In this document: piece by piece, positions 27,121-36,144 of the stretch
Layout: the number at the start of each line of letters is the position of its first letter
How positions within the stretch are numbered: the stretch's first letter is position 1
Source: Aliamphritea ceti
GTDB taxonomy: Bacteria > Pseudomonadota > Gammaproteobacteria > Pseudomonadales > Balneatricaceae
Length of the DNA: 64,000 bases
NCBI RefSeq assembly: GCF_024347215.1
Contig: NZ_AP025282.1
Span: 1 to 64,000, forward strand
Reading direction: 5' to 3'
Notes under the pieces: model-generated
What the model was told of the DNA's origin: nothing
Database searches by the model: none
What the model saw: the letters and a program-made list of their open reading frames with translations, nothing else
Translations under genes and position numbers: made by a program

Positions 27121-27936
27121 TTACTGATCACTCCATTGCGGTGCGCGCTTTTCAATAAAGGCATTAATGCCTTCTTCAGCATCTTTTGCGAGCATGTTTT
27201 CAACCATCACATCCGCACAAAAATCATAGGCTTGCGATAAGGATTGCTCACGCTGTTGGTAAAATGCCTGCTTGCCTATTGCCAGTGTTTTACTCGATTT
27301 AGCCGCAATTTTGCCTGCCACATCCATGACTGTTGTTGTCAGTTCACTGGCATCAGCAATGCGGTTTATCAGGCCGGTTTCAGCGGCGCGCTGTGCAGAA
27401 ATCATATCGCCGGTGAGTAGCATTTCCATGGCATGTTTATTGGCAATATTGCGGGACAGTGCCACCATAGGTGTTGAGCAAAACAAACCGATATTTACAC
27501 CAGGTGTGCTAAATACTGCTGAATCGCTGGCATATGCCAGATCACAACTGGCTACCAACTGACAGCCTGCTGCCGTAGCCACGCCAGAAACTTCGGCAAT
27601 AACCGGTTTGGGATTATTCACAATGGCTTGCATTGTGGTGCTGCACATAGACATAATTTTGCCAAAATAATCACGACCATTATCAGCATCCTGACGTCCC
27701 AGCGTTAACTCTTTGAGGTCGTGTCCGGCACAGAATACCGGGCCGTTGGCTGCCACTACGATGACTCTGACAGCCGGGTTTTCAGCGGCATCATTCAGTG
27801 CCTGACTGAGCTGGGTTAACATTGCCTCAGATAAGGCATTACGCCTGGCAGGGTTGTTCATCGTAAGCCGGAGTATGCCTTGCGCGTTGTTGTTGGCTAA
27901 CACAATCGGTTCTGCGTTCAGGTTATTGGTGGTCAT
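27121..27936 (-). CDS. Enoyl-CoA hydratase/isomerase-family protein (ECHDC3-like), catalytic Glu pair absent
   Basis: 271-residue crotonase-fold protein with the CoA-binding NPARRNALS and oxyanion-hole regions (CAGHDLKEL, GVATAAGCQL). At the two positions that are glutamate in true hydratases it has Q126 (AAGCQL) and G146 (STPGVN). The motif GLFCSTP is typical of the ECHDC3 group. It is therefore unlikely to hydrate enoyl-CoA by the usual mechanism, which weakens a DmdD (methylthioacryloyl-CoA hydratase) assignment. It lies between the DmdA-like and ligase genes in one operon. Confidence 0.85.
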   Translation of the reverse strand: MTTNNLNAEPIVLANNNAQGILRLTMNNPARRNALSEAMLTQLSQALNDAAENPAVRVIVVAANGPVFCAGHDLKELTLGRQDADNGRDYFGKIMSMCSTTMQAIVNNPKPVIAEVSGVATAAGCQLVASCDLAYASDSAVFSTPGVNIGLFCSTPMVALSRNIANKHAMEMLLTGDMISAQRAAETGLINRIADASELTTTVMDVAGKIAAKSSKTLAIGKQAFYQQREQSLSQAYDFCADVMVENMLAKDAEEGINAFIEKRAPQWSDQ

Positions 27937-27966
27937 ATTCAGATACCCTGCCTTGCGTCGTTTTGA

Positions 27967-29109
27967 TTAGCTGGCTGCTAATTGTTTTTTTGGATCAAAG
28001 AACGGCTTTTCAGCAACTGTTGCAGTTATATCGCCGTTTGGCGTTTTAACTTTGAGAACGGTACCGGTTGGGGCAAATTCAGTATCGACCATTGCCAGTG
28101 CAATATTCTTTTCCAGGCGAGGTGAAAAGATGGCTGATGTCACTTTACCGATTTGCTGACCTTCTGACTCTAAAGGCCAGTAGCGGGTGTTTGATCCCGT
28201 TATAGCCGGACCGTCGATGATTAAGCCAACATGCCGGCGGCTAACGCCATCCTGGCGCACTTTTTGTAGCGCAGGTTTACCAATAAAATGGAAATCAGCA
28301 TTCAGATCTATCAGCCGGTCCATGCCTAACTCGTACGGGTTGGTTTTGATGTCCATATCGGCATGGTAAGACAGCATACCGCCTTCAATACGGCGGATTG
28401 AGGATGTATGGCCCGGTTGCAGGCCAAAAGGCTGCCCTGCTGTCATGATTTTTTCCCACAGCTCATCCCCTTTTGAGTTGTCACGCAGGTATAGCTCGTA
28501 ACCAAGCTCACTGGACCAGCCAGTACGGGACACAATTAGCGGGATACCATCAAGATCGTATTCTTGCAGCCAGTAATATTTCAAATCTGTAATGCTGTCG
28601 CCAAATAAAGCCTGCATGACTTCACCGGATTTTGGGCCCTGTAGCTGCAAGGGTGAAACATCTGGCTCACAAATGGTTACGTCCAGACCCGAGTTTACTG
28701 CGACGCCCTGCGCCCAAAATAAGACATCGCTATCGGCCAGTGAGATCCAGAAATGATTCTCTGCCAGGCGAAGCAGAATTGGATCATTGAGGATGCCGCC
28801 CTCAGCATTGGTAAGCAGTACATATTTGCACTGGCCCACGGCGCATTTTGAGAGATCACGCGGGGTTAACAGCTGTACAAACTTTGCTGCATCTGGCCCG
28901 GTTATTTCTACCTGACGCTCTACCGCTACGTCACAAAGAATGGCGTGATTCACCAGATTCCAGAAATTTTCTACCGGGTTACCGAAGTCTCTGGGGATAT
29001 ACATATGGTTATAGACCGAAAAGTCTTTCGCGCCCCAGCGTACAGTAGCGTCAAAGTAAGGAGATTTTCTGATCTGTGTACCAAAGCCGAACTCTTTTTG
29101 TGTCGTCAC
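27967..29109 (-). CDS. dmdA: DmdA-like demethylase (GcvT family), possible DMSP demethylase
   Basis: 380-residue aminomethyltransferase-fold protein that would pass a methyl group to tetrahydrofolate. Segments shared with DMSP demethylase as I recall it: FSVYNHM, CDVAVERQVEITG, LTPRD, FWISLAD and CEPDVSP. It differs from the canonical forms at SSELGYELY (SKQGGFEIY in DmdA) and SYHADM (SYGNDM), so the substrate may be another methylated compound. The start is GTG with AAGGA seven bases upstream. It is first in an operon with the hydratase-like and ligase genes, with an Lrp regulator upstream. Confidence 0.72.
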   Translation of the reverse strand: MTTQKEFGFGTQIRKSPYFDATVRWGAKDFSVYNHMYIPRDFGNPVENFWNLVNHAILCDVAVERQVEITGPDAAKFVQLLTPRDLSKCAVGQCKYVLLTNAEGGILNDPILLRLAENHFWISLADSDVLFWAQGVAVNSGLDVTICEPDVSPLQLQGPKSGEVMQALFGDSITDLKYYWLQEYDLDGIPLIVSRTGWSSELGYELYLRDNSKGDELWEKIMTAGQPFGLQPGHTSSIRRIEGGMLSYHADMDIKTNPYELGMDRLIDLNADFHFIGKPALQKVRQDGVSRRHVGLIIDGPAITGSNTRYWPLESEGQQIGKVTSAIFSPRLEKNIALAMVDTEFAPTGTVLKVKTPNGDITATVAEKPFFDPKKQLAAS

Positions 29110-29373
29110 TTTCTTATCCTTATATGTGTGTTAACGAGTCTGAAACGGCAAACTTCCTGCCAGACTCTATGTTTATCAGCATATGACAGAGCAGTGATTT
29201 AGGTGGGCTAAAGACGCGTAGCACTGAGACAGTTAAGACTTAATCTGCAGCTTATTAAGACCATTCGGACTTAAGTAACGGAAATTGATCCCATAGATGG
29301 ACGGAATCATGACTCGGGCTTGTAAAACCTGGTGCTGGAACTTGCGGCGGCGTATAGAAGACGGGTGATCAGT

Positions 29374-29868
29374 TTACTTTGAATGCGGGACGTTCAGAAG
29401 TTTTGGCAGATTAGGCACTGAGGATTTTATCTTTCGTGTGAGTATGTAAATAAAGTAACGGTCGATGCCTATTTCTGCTGTTAACAGCTGATCAATCAGA
29501 TTCTGAAAGTCGCTCAGGTTGCGGGTAATAACTTTCATAACGTAATCTGATCCGCCACCGGTAGCGTCACACTCTATGACTTCATCAATTTTCTGTATGT
29601 AAGCTTCAAAACGGTCGAAGTCAGATTTCTGATGTGTTTTCAGAGAAATAGTGACAACTACTTTTGTCAGATCAGCGATACGCTCAAGATCAATTTCAGT
29701 TTTGTAGCCAATAATTAATCCTGAACGTTTCAGTTTATTTAAGCGAACCCAGCAAGGTGTAGGCGACAGATTCACCAACTCTGCCAGTTGTGATTTACTG
29801 GTTTTACCGTGTTGCTGTAACACAGATAAGATACGTATATCTATAATATCTAAGGCATCTTTTTTCAT
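29374..29868 (-). CDS. Lrp/AsnC-family transcriptional regulator
   Basis: 164 residues with an N-terminal winged helix (ALDIIDIRILSVLQQHGKTS, then SPTPCWVRLNKL) and a C-terminal RAM domain containing ECDATGGGSDYVMKV. It lies upstream of and in the same direction as the DmdA-like operon, 264 bp away, and is the likely regulator of that operon. Lys-rich C-terminus. Effector unknown, but by position a methylated sulfur compound or amino acid. Confidence 0.88.
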   Translation of the reverse strand: MKKDALDIIDIRILSVLQQHGKTSKSQLAELVNLSPTPCWVRLNKLKRSGLIIGYKTEIDLERIADLTKVVVTISLKTHQKSDFDRFEAYIQKIDEVIECDATGGGSDYVMKVITRNLSDFQNLIDQLLTAEIGIDRYFIYILTRKIKSSVPNLPKLLNVPHSK

Positions 29869-30092
29869 ATTTGTTTTATTTTTAAAAGTGACGGTGAAAT
29901 CAGCTGTGCAGATTAATACAGCATATATGAGCAGAGAATCTGCAAGGATAATGGCATTTCTGTGAATGGATGTGAACAGCTTTTCTTAGCTGTGCTGCCT
30001 GTTGATTTGTCAGTAATTTGTGCCTTAAAAAATGATGCTTGATCGCCTTAATGTGTAACAGTCATTTAAGAATATGTTTTGTTTAACGCGTA

Positions 30093-30118
30093 AAAAAGCA
30101 GCCGGATGGCTGCTTTTT
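30093..30118 (-). terminator. Terminator downstream of the TRAP/hydrolase operon
   Basis: Stem AAAAAGCAGCC, GGAT loop, GGCTGCTTTTT, symmetric enough to act on either strand. On the minus strand it ends the operon whose last gene stops at 30158. Confidence 0.88.
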
Positions 30119-30157
30119 GTCACTAAAGGTTTAAACCGTGTATCTGCAATGTCAGTC

Positions 30158-30937
30158 TTAGCTATCTTTGGTGATACCTGACTGGCCAATATTCTTAATA
30201 AGAAAGTCCCGGATTATCTGATTAAACAGCTCTGGTTTCTCAAGGTGGGCGTTATGCGAACAGCCCGGTAATACGGCAAGATTTGTATCATCTATGTTTT
30301 CCCACAAAGTGTGCGGCTGTTGCCATATATAGCTTCTGTCTTTGTCTCCCCATACCACCAGTGTTGGCGACTGGATCTGACTCAGGCGTTCTACCGAGCT
30401 CCAGTCATTCATGGCCTTTAAGGCGTTAACGTAAGACTGTAATGAAACAGGCTGAGCGAGCGCCATCCCCGAAGTATAGTGGTCGTCTTGCTTCCCTTTT
30501 ATAAACCAGCTTTCTACGGTATAGGCTTTCGCTTCTTCAGTGCCATCCTGTAGCACTTTCTGTCGCGATGTCTCTAATGGTTCGAAACGCCCGGGCAGGT
30601 CTCCCATCGGGCCTGTTCCGTAAAGTACCAGCCGGTTAACTCTGTCCGGTGCTTTGAGTGCGATCTCCTGGGCGATCATGCCCCCCATAGAGTGACCGAC
30701 CAGATGGAAGCTGCTAATGCCGATGGCATCCAGCCGGGCTAATACTGCATCCGCGAAATCAGCGACTTTATCACAGCCAGTTAACTCGGTTTCGCCACCG
30801 TAGCCCGGTAAGTCCATGGCAATAACTTCAAAGTGGTTACTGAGCCCTTCTATCTGCTTCTCCCAATATGAGAGACCGCTCAAAAATCCATGTACAAATA
30901 CTAATGCAGCACCCTTACCTACGCGGATACAGCCCAT
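30158..30937 (-). CDS. Alpha/beta-fold hydrolase
   Basis: 259 residues with oxyanion motif HGFLSGLSYW, nucleophile S83 in GHSMGG, an acidic residue in WGDKDRS and the histidine in CSHNAHLEKP. The fold resembles enol-lactonases and carboxylesterases; the specific substrate is unknown. It starts ten bases after the DctM-type gene with AGGAGA, so it is the fourth gene of the TRAP operon. It may hydrolyse an ester or lactone form of the imported compound (inference). Confidence 0.87.
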   Translation of the reverse strand: MGCIRVGKGAALVFVHGFLSGLSYWEKQIEGLSNHFEVIAMDLPGYGGETELTGCDKVADFADAVLARLDAIGISSFHLVGHSMGGMIAQEIALKAPDRVNRLVLYGTGPMGDLPGRFEPLETSRQKVLQDGTEEAKAYTVESWFIKGKQDDHYTSGMALAQPVSLQSYVNALKAMNDWSSVERLSQIQSPTLVVWGDKDRSYIWQQPHTLWENIDDTNLAVLPGCSHNAHLEKPELFNQIIRDFLIKNIGQSGITKDS

Positions 30938-30947
30938 AATTTATCTC

Positions 30948-32249
30948 CTAATCCATGATATCCGGTAGCCATAACGCTATTTCAGGGAACCAGATCATCA
31001 GTCCTAACAACACCACCAGAGAGCCAATAAACGGCAGGCAGCCAATCATTACGTCACCTATGGTTATCTGTTTGCGTGCCAGTGCCTGAATGACATACAG
31101 ATTCAATCCTACCGGGGGTGTGAGTACGGCGACCTCCATCGTGATGGTGTAAATGACACCGAACCAGATGAGATCAAACCCGGCAGCTGATACCAGTGGG
31201 TACAGCGTCGGTAAGGTAATGAACGTCATCGAAACCGGTTCCAGAAACATACCGAGAATGATGTAAAAAACGATGATGACCAGCAGGACTAAATACGGTG
31301 ACAGCTCCATGGCTATAAATAAGTTAGTGAACTGCTGTGGCACCCGGTAATAGGTCATGACAAAACCAAACAGGACCCCTGCGGAAAGAAGCAGGCCCAG
31401 ATATCCCATGGTTTTCATGGTTGATTTCAGAGCTTCCAAAAATCCCTGGACGTTAAGCCCGCCGACTGTAAACGCGAGTATCAGTGTTGCTACACAGGAA
31501 ACCGCAGCGGCTTCTGTGGGTGTGGCGATACCGGTGTAAATTGAAACAGTGATGATCAGGCCGATAAGAATGACCGGGAGTACGGCACTTAACGCCAGCC
31601 CCCATGGAATCGGGACACTGTCATCCTGAGACGGTATATCTTTAGGGTATAACCACCCCCAGATAGCAACGATGATGACAAAAAATGACACCAGAATGAC
31701 ACCCGGGATGATACCGGCGATGAATAATTCGCCAATCGACTGATCGGTCACTATGCCATAGAACAGCAATATCAGGCTGGGCGGAATTAATACACTCAGG
31801 GTACCGCCGGCAGCCAGAACTCCGCTGGATAAGCGCTTGCCGTAGCCGAGCTTTAACATCTCAGGTAAGGCGACACCACCGATTGTCAGTGAGCCAACCA
31901 TGCTGGAGCCACATACGGCACCGAAGCCAGCGCAGGCACCAATACTGCCATATGCTGCAGCACCTTTAATTGGCACTTTACTGTGCATAAACCAGAACAG
32001 ATTAGGGCCTATTGCGGAGCGCCCTATGAGTTCTCCAAGCAGTACAAATAAAGGTACGGCGAGCAGAATATAATCGACCCATACACCCCAGAGTTTCAGC
32101 TCTGCGGTGATCAGTGAAGTCGACAGACTTTGAATACTTAGCAAAAACGGAATTGATGCTGCCGCCAGCGCAAAAGGTATAGGTAAACCAATTGCGATAA
32201 AAAACACCAGTAATCCCAGCAAACCTAAACCAACGGTATACCACTCCAT
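30948..32249 (-). CDS. dctM: TRAP transporter large permease (DctM type)
   Basis: 433-residue multi-pass inner-membrane protein with about 12 hydrophobic segments. Typical DctM motifs are GSSMVGSLTIGG, GGTLSVLIPPS, TPTEAAAVSC and LTPPVGLNLYV. It forms the ion-coupled transport channel with the small subunit and the periplasmic binding protein. Its ATG overlaps the DctQ stop by one base (TAATG). The substrate is not predictable from the permease. Confidence 0.93.
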   Translation of the reverse strand: MEWYTVGLGLLGLLVFFIAIGLPIPFALAAASIPFLLSIQSLSTSLITAELKLWGVWVDYILLAVPLFVLLGELIGRSAIGPNLFWFMHSKVPIKGAAAYGSIGACAGFGAVCGSSMVGSLTIGGVALPEMLKLGYGKRLSSGVLAAGGTLSVLIPPSLILLFYGIVTDQSIGELFIAGIIPGVILVSFFVIIVAIWGWLYPKDIPSQDDSVPIPWGLALSAVLPVILIGLIITVSIYTGIATPTEAAAVSCVATLILAFTVGGLNVQGFLEALKSTMKTMGYLGLLLSAGVLFGFVMTYYRVPQQFTNLFIAMELSPYLVLLVIIVFYIILGMFLEPVSMTFITLPTLYPLVSAAGFDLIWFGVIYTITMEVAVLTPPVGLNLYVIQALARKQITIGDVMIGCLPFIGSLVVLLGLMIWFPEIALWLPDIMD

Positions 32250-32761
32250 TATTCGGTCTCCTGACTGTTAGGCTCAAGATCATCCGGGTGCTTGTAAATC
32301 AGCAAACGTACCAGTGCCAGTAAGGTAAAACTGAGCAGTGATAACGCGACTGGAATCCAGAAATAAAACCTTGGCCAGAGTAAAATTTCAGAGGCCGCGC
32401 CGGAATGGAAAGCCCGGTATGCAGCTTCACAGGCAGCAACGCTGAAAAACGCACCGATTAAAACCATGACCAGTAAATTCAACCGGTCAATAATGCGTTG
32501 AACAGGTTTTGCCAGAGCATCGCGTAACAGCGTGACTTTTGGATAAGCATCAATGCTTAATGCATAGGCCAGTCCAAAGAATGCGACGGGTACCAGCATC
32601 AGTGCTGTTGCTTCAGTAACCATCCTGTCTGGCTGGTTCAGTACATAGCGCACAAAAACCCCGTAACTTATCCAAAATGCCTGTACGATGACGAGTGCTG
32701 CGCCGCAATACAGCAGTATTTTTGCAAGTCGCTCAAGACCCGCTGCACATGTCTGTTGCAT
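32249..32761 (-). CDS. dctQ: TRAP transporter small permease (DctQ type)
   Basis: About 170 residues with four membrane segments, including VFVRYVLNQPDRMVTEA, characteristic of DctQ. The start is placed at 32761 because GGAGG lies just upstream; a longer reading frame runs back into the binding-protein gene. It lies between dctP and dctM in the canonical order. Confidence 0.9.
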   Translation of the reverse strand: MQQTCAAGLERLAKILLYCGAALVIVQAFWISYGVFVRYVLNQPDRMVTEATALMLVPVAFFGLAYALSIDAYPKVTLLRDALAKPVQRIIDRLNLLVMVLIGAFFSVAACEAAYRAFHSGAASEILLWPRFYFWIPVALSLLSFTLLALVRLLIYKHPDDLEPNSQETE

Positions 32762-32793
32762 ACCAAGACCTCCAATCCGATTAGCCGTTAAAC

Positions 32794-33789
32794 TTAGTTT
32801 GCGTGCTTCGCAAATAAAGCTCTGACTTTGTCGGCCATAGGCTGGCCACACTCAGCATTTACCTGTTCATCCCAGCTGGCCTGAACACTGTCTATCAGCT
32901 TGTGCCGTTGTTCCTGAGATACACTGACGGCTGCGCCCTGTCCTTTCATAACCGCATTGCCAACACGCTGGTCAACCCAGTCTTCGTAACGGGGTTTTAA
33001 CCATTGTTCTGCTTCATTAGCGGCGGCCATTAGTGCTTTCTGGTTATCCGGACTCAGGCTGTCGAATTTATCCTTGTTCATCATGTACATGATGTTGCCG
33101 TAGAACAGATTAGCGTTAACCATGTATGGCATAACGTTCCAGAGTTTCCACGAGCTGTAAGTGGCAACGCCCATGTTAATGCCGTCGACGACGCCCCGTT
33201 CTGCAGACTGGAATACTTCACGTGGTGCAACAAATACTGGCTGGCCACCCCAGGCTTCAATCATGCTGCTAACCAGAGGGCCTATGGAACGTACCAGCTT
33301 TCCGTCAAGGTTATCCAGAGAATCGATAGGCTCTTCAAACCACCATTCCTGGTCGTAGGAGTAGTTCGAGTTAATGAGGGGGACGAGACCTACGTTAGCT
33401 GCTTCATCGCGTATAAGTTCTGCGTATTCGGCATCCAGTGCGATCTGGTTTTCCAGGCTGACTGCAACAGGGTAAAGCGAGGTGACACGGTAGCAACCAA
33501 GGCGTTTGTCGGCAGGAATCCAGCTAACATCGGAGACACCGCCCTGTACTGAATCAACACCTTCACTCCAGCCATGCAGAGTCGCTGATGGGAATATTTG
33601 CACATCCAGATCGCCATTCGATTTCTCACTGGCCAGCTCTGCAAATTTTTGAAAACCTTCGTAGCGAATATCGGATTCATTTACGTAAGTTGATAAGCGA
33701 ATAGTTTCTTTTGCCTGAACCATACCGCTGGATACTGCCAGCATGACCGCACCGGCGATAACACTCTTTCGTAAAGATTTGGTGTTCAT
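32794..33789 (-). CDS. dctP: TRAP transporter periplasmic solute-binding protein (DctP type)
   Basis: 331 residues with a signal peptide (MNTKSLRKSVIAGAVMLAVS, cleavage near VQAKE) and a DctP fold, including LVRSIGPLVSSMIEAWGGQP with the carboxylate-binding arginine region and AERGVVDGINMG. A near-perfect AGGAGGT precedes the ATG. It is the first gene of the TRAP operon. An organic acid or sulfonate is the likely type of ligand. The nearby cysteate-lyase-like gene makes a sulfonate attractive but unproved. Confidence 0.92.
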   Translation of the reverse strand: MNTKSLRKSVIAGAVMLAVSSGMVQAKETIRLSTYVNESDIRYEGFQKFAELASEKSNGDLDVQIFPSATLHGWSEGVDSVQGGVSDVSWIPADKRLGCYRVTSLYPVAVSLENQIALDAEYAELIRDEAANVGLVPLINSNYSYDQEWWFEEPIDSLDNLDGKLVRSIGPLVSSMIEAWGGQPVFVAPREVFQSAERGVVDGINMGVATYSSWKLWNVMPYMVNANLFYGNIMYMMNKDKFDSLSPDNQKALMAAANEAEQWLKPRYEDWVDQRVGNAVMKGQGAAVSVSQEQRHKLIDSVQASWDEQVNAECGQPMADKVRALFAKHAN

Positions 33790-34096
33790 CAGAACCTCCT
33801 GTTTATTGTTATTTTTTACGCTTCACACGCTCAGGCAGGAAAAACGACACTGGCGTATGCCTATCAGTATTCGATTATTTTTTTGTGCTTGGCCAATGCT
33901 CATTCGGACTGCTGCTATTCCGAATTTGCAAAGACCCAACAGATTAGAGGGATAATCAGCAGGTGGTTTTTAGGAGAGAGCTTCGGAATGAAAAAATAAA
34001 AAGTCTATAAATATTAGACGGTTACGGGAACGACATTTAAAGCAGGAATGGGCACTTTAATCCGACCCACTCTTGCACGCTGAGTGAGCCTCAGGC
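33790..34096. promoter_or_regulatory. Divergent control region, dctP / LysR gene
   Basis: 307 bp between divergent genes. ATTCGG (33902-33907) and CCGAAT (33920-33925) form an inverted repeat with a 12-bp spacer. A third related word, CTTCGGAATG, lies near 33980. This is a plausible LysR binding site (T-N11-A-type spacing) for control of the TRAP operon. No other feature seen. Confidence 0.5.
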
Positions 34097-35056
34097 ATGG
34101 TAATTACACCTGATAAGTCACTCAGAGACGGAAAACCCGTGGATATCAAACTTCTTGAAGACTTTGTTTGTCTGGCTACTTTGCAGAATTTCACAGCTGC
34201 TTCCCGGCAACGTCACGTTACGCAGTCGGCGCTTAGCCGACGTATAAAAGCGCTGGAAGAATGGTTAGGTACGCCATTGATTAACCGCGACAGTAACGGT
34301 TTTGCCTTAACCCCGCAGGGGGATGCTTTTGTCACTGAAGCGGAGGCTATTTTGCGGCGCCTGTATAACGCCAGAGAAGCCGTCAGGGCTTTAGGTGCAA
34401 ATGGTGATAATGAAATTACAGTTGCTGCGCAGAACTCGATAGCGCAAACTTTTTTTCTGAGTTGGGTGAAGCGTTTAGAAACCCGCTTGGATTCGGTATA
34501 CGTCAGGCTGATTTCAGAAAAACTGAGTGACTGTATCGATTTGCTGACACAGGGACATGTGGATTACATGTTCTGCTACGCGCATCCGGCGATTAATCTG
34601 CCGATAGACGATCAGAAATTTACCTATACCACTATCGCGACCGATTCATTGGTGCCGGTGTCCGCTGTTGCTGCGAACAACAAACCTGTGTTCCAGCTAC
34701 CCGGTGATATCAGTGAACCGGTTCCCTTCGTTGCTTATACTCATGACTCAATTTTTGGCCAGGCGGTTGATCATCTGTTACAGGATAAAGATCACACCAG
34801 TTACTTGTCCCGTCGTTATGAGAATGCTTTTTCACATACGTTGAAATCAATGGCTCTGGAGGGGCTAGGCTTTGCCTGGTTACCTCATTCTTCGATCAAA
34901 ACAGAGTTACAGGATGGCAGGTTGTGCCGTGCTGGTGGGGAGCACTGGGATATTCAGTTTGATATTCGTTTATACAACCATCATGCAGCCGAGTCGCCCC
35001 GGGAAAACGCGGTGAAAGAAACTACCCTTGAGATGGCCGGAGAAGTCTATTTTTAG
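34097..35056 (+). CDS. LysR-family regulator (HypT/YjiE-like subgroup)
   Basis: N-terminal winged helix (LLEDFVCLATLQNFTAASRQ, then VTQSALSRRIKALEEWLG), then a LysR substrate-binding domain. The pattern LEDF followed by VTQ, SRRI and EWLG, and an AQNS segment after the linker, recalls the HypT group. The ATG at 34097 is used, but GTG 34139 (giving MDIKLLEDF) fits the family start better and has GGA six bases upstream. It diverges from the TRAP operon and is its likely regulator. It overlaps the next LysR gene by four bases tail to tail. Confidence 0.88.
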   Translation: MVITPDKSLRDGKPVDIKLLEDFVCLATLQNFTAASRQRHVTQSALSRRIKALEEWLGTPLINRDSNGFALTPQGDAFVTEAEAILRRLYNAREAVRALGANGDNEITVAAQNSIAQTFFLSWVKRLETRLDSVYVRLISEKLSDCIDLLTQGHVDYMFCYAHPAINLPIDDQKFTYTTIATDSLVPVSAVAANNKPVFQLPGDISEPVPFVAYTHDSIFGQAVDHLLQDKDHTSYLSRRYENAFSHTLKSMALEGLGFAWLPHSSIKTELQDGRLCRAGGEHWDIQFDIRLYNHHAAESPRENAVKETTLEMAGEVYF

Positions 35057-35949
35057 AATGATGTTTGCGCCTCAGATAATACTTGCTGCCAGATAGTATC
35101 AATGACTGGTTGCTCTGCGCTGTCACTGCGATAAAGCATGATTTTTAAGGCCAGTTGCGGCAGTTGCTTATTTATCCGGATAAGACTGCCCTGCTGTAGC
35201 TCCCGGGCAATAACTTTTTCAGGCAGCCATGCCAGTCCGTTGCCGGATATGGCGAGTGCTTTCAAACCTTCCACCAGCGCGTTTTCATACTGCAGCTGAA
35301 AATCCATGCCTGGCAGACAGTCGCGTTGAATTAAGCGTCCGAAAAAAGATTCTTCCGGGTAGTTCAGTAATGCCACAGGGCCAGGATATTCAGGTGAATG
35401 TAACGGCTGTCCCTGGGTATCAGGTGCTGACACCGGTATCAGACGGTCTTCCCCCACTTGCTGGCTCAGAATTGCTTCACCTTCGAGTTGGGGGAATATA
35501 TGCGCTGAGTGATAACAGAGTAGAAAATCACATTGTCCGGATAATAGAGTATCAAGGCAGTCATGCAGGTTGTGAGCATCAAGCCGGATGTGAGCATCTT
35601 CGGGCAGTGCGCTTAAGGTCTTCACCCATTCAGGAAAAAATGCTGCAGTTAAAGAATGCTGAGCAGCGAAAATTACCCGCTTATTGCCTGCTTCACGGCT
35701 GCGTAATTTTGCCCGGGTTGTGTAAAAATCATCGACCCATTGCCGCGCCTGTGGAATGAATGCTTCACCCGTTTCAGTGAGCGCAGTGGGATATTGCTGG
35801 CGATCAACCAGCTCGACCCCCAGCCAGTTTTCAAGGCTTCGGATACGCCGCCCAAAGGCCGGTTGGGTAACACAGCGGTATTCAGCGGCTTTGGCAAACT
35901 TACCAAACTCAACCAGCGCGAGAAAATCTTCTAACCATTTCAATTCCAT
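35053..35949 (-). CDS. LysR-family regulator (HypT/YjiE-like), paralogue of the neighbour
   Basis: 298 residues resembling the adjacent LysR protein throughout: LEDFLALVEFGKFAKAAEYR, VTQPAFGRRIRSLENWLG and AQHSLTAAFFPEWVKTL correspond to segments of its neighbour. The pair therefore looks like an old duplication turned tail to tail. AGGAG precedes the ATG. It is divergent from the cuyA-like gene, which makes that gene its probable target. Confidence 0.88.
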   Translation of the reverse strand: MELKWLEDFLALVEFGKFAKAAEYRCVTQPAFGRRIRSLENWLGVELVDRQQYPTALTETGEAFIPQARQWVDDFYTTRAKLRSREAGNKRVIFAAQHSLTAAFFPEWVKTLSALPEDAHIRLDAHNLHDCLDTLLSGQCDFLLCYHSAHIFPQLEGEAILSQQVGEDRLIPVSAPDTQGQPLHSPEYPGPVALLNYPEESFFGRLIQRDCLPGMDFQLQYENALVEGLKALAISGNGLAWLPEKVIARELQQGSLIRINKQLPQLALKIMLYRSDSAEQPVIDTIWQQVLSEAQTSF

Positions 35950-36144
35950 AATACCGGTCTCCTGGAAGGTTTGGGCAGCCGCTGAGTCAGTTCAGAAAAG
36001 CAGTCAAAAAAAGAACATGCCGAAAAGTACCAAAGTATACGAAAAACAGCATTGGTCAAGCCTTCAGCCCTGCTTCTAATATAACCGGACACTTAGCCTG
36101 ACGTGTGTACAGCGCTAATCACCCATTCAGACCGGAGTATTCAG

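Noticed and set aside
25492..29109. Complete canonical DMSP demethylation pathway (dmdABCD)
   Set aside because: No acyl-CoA dehydrogenase (DmdC) lies in the window, the crotonase homologue lacks catalytic glutamates, and the demethylase diverges from DmdA. Only a DmdA-like operon is claimed.
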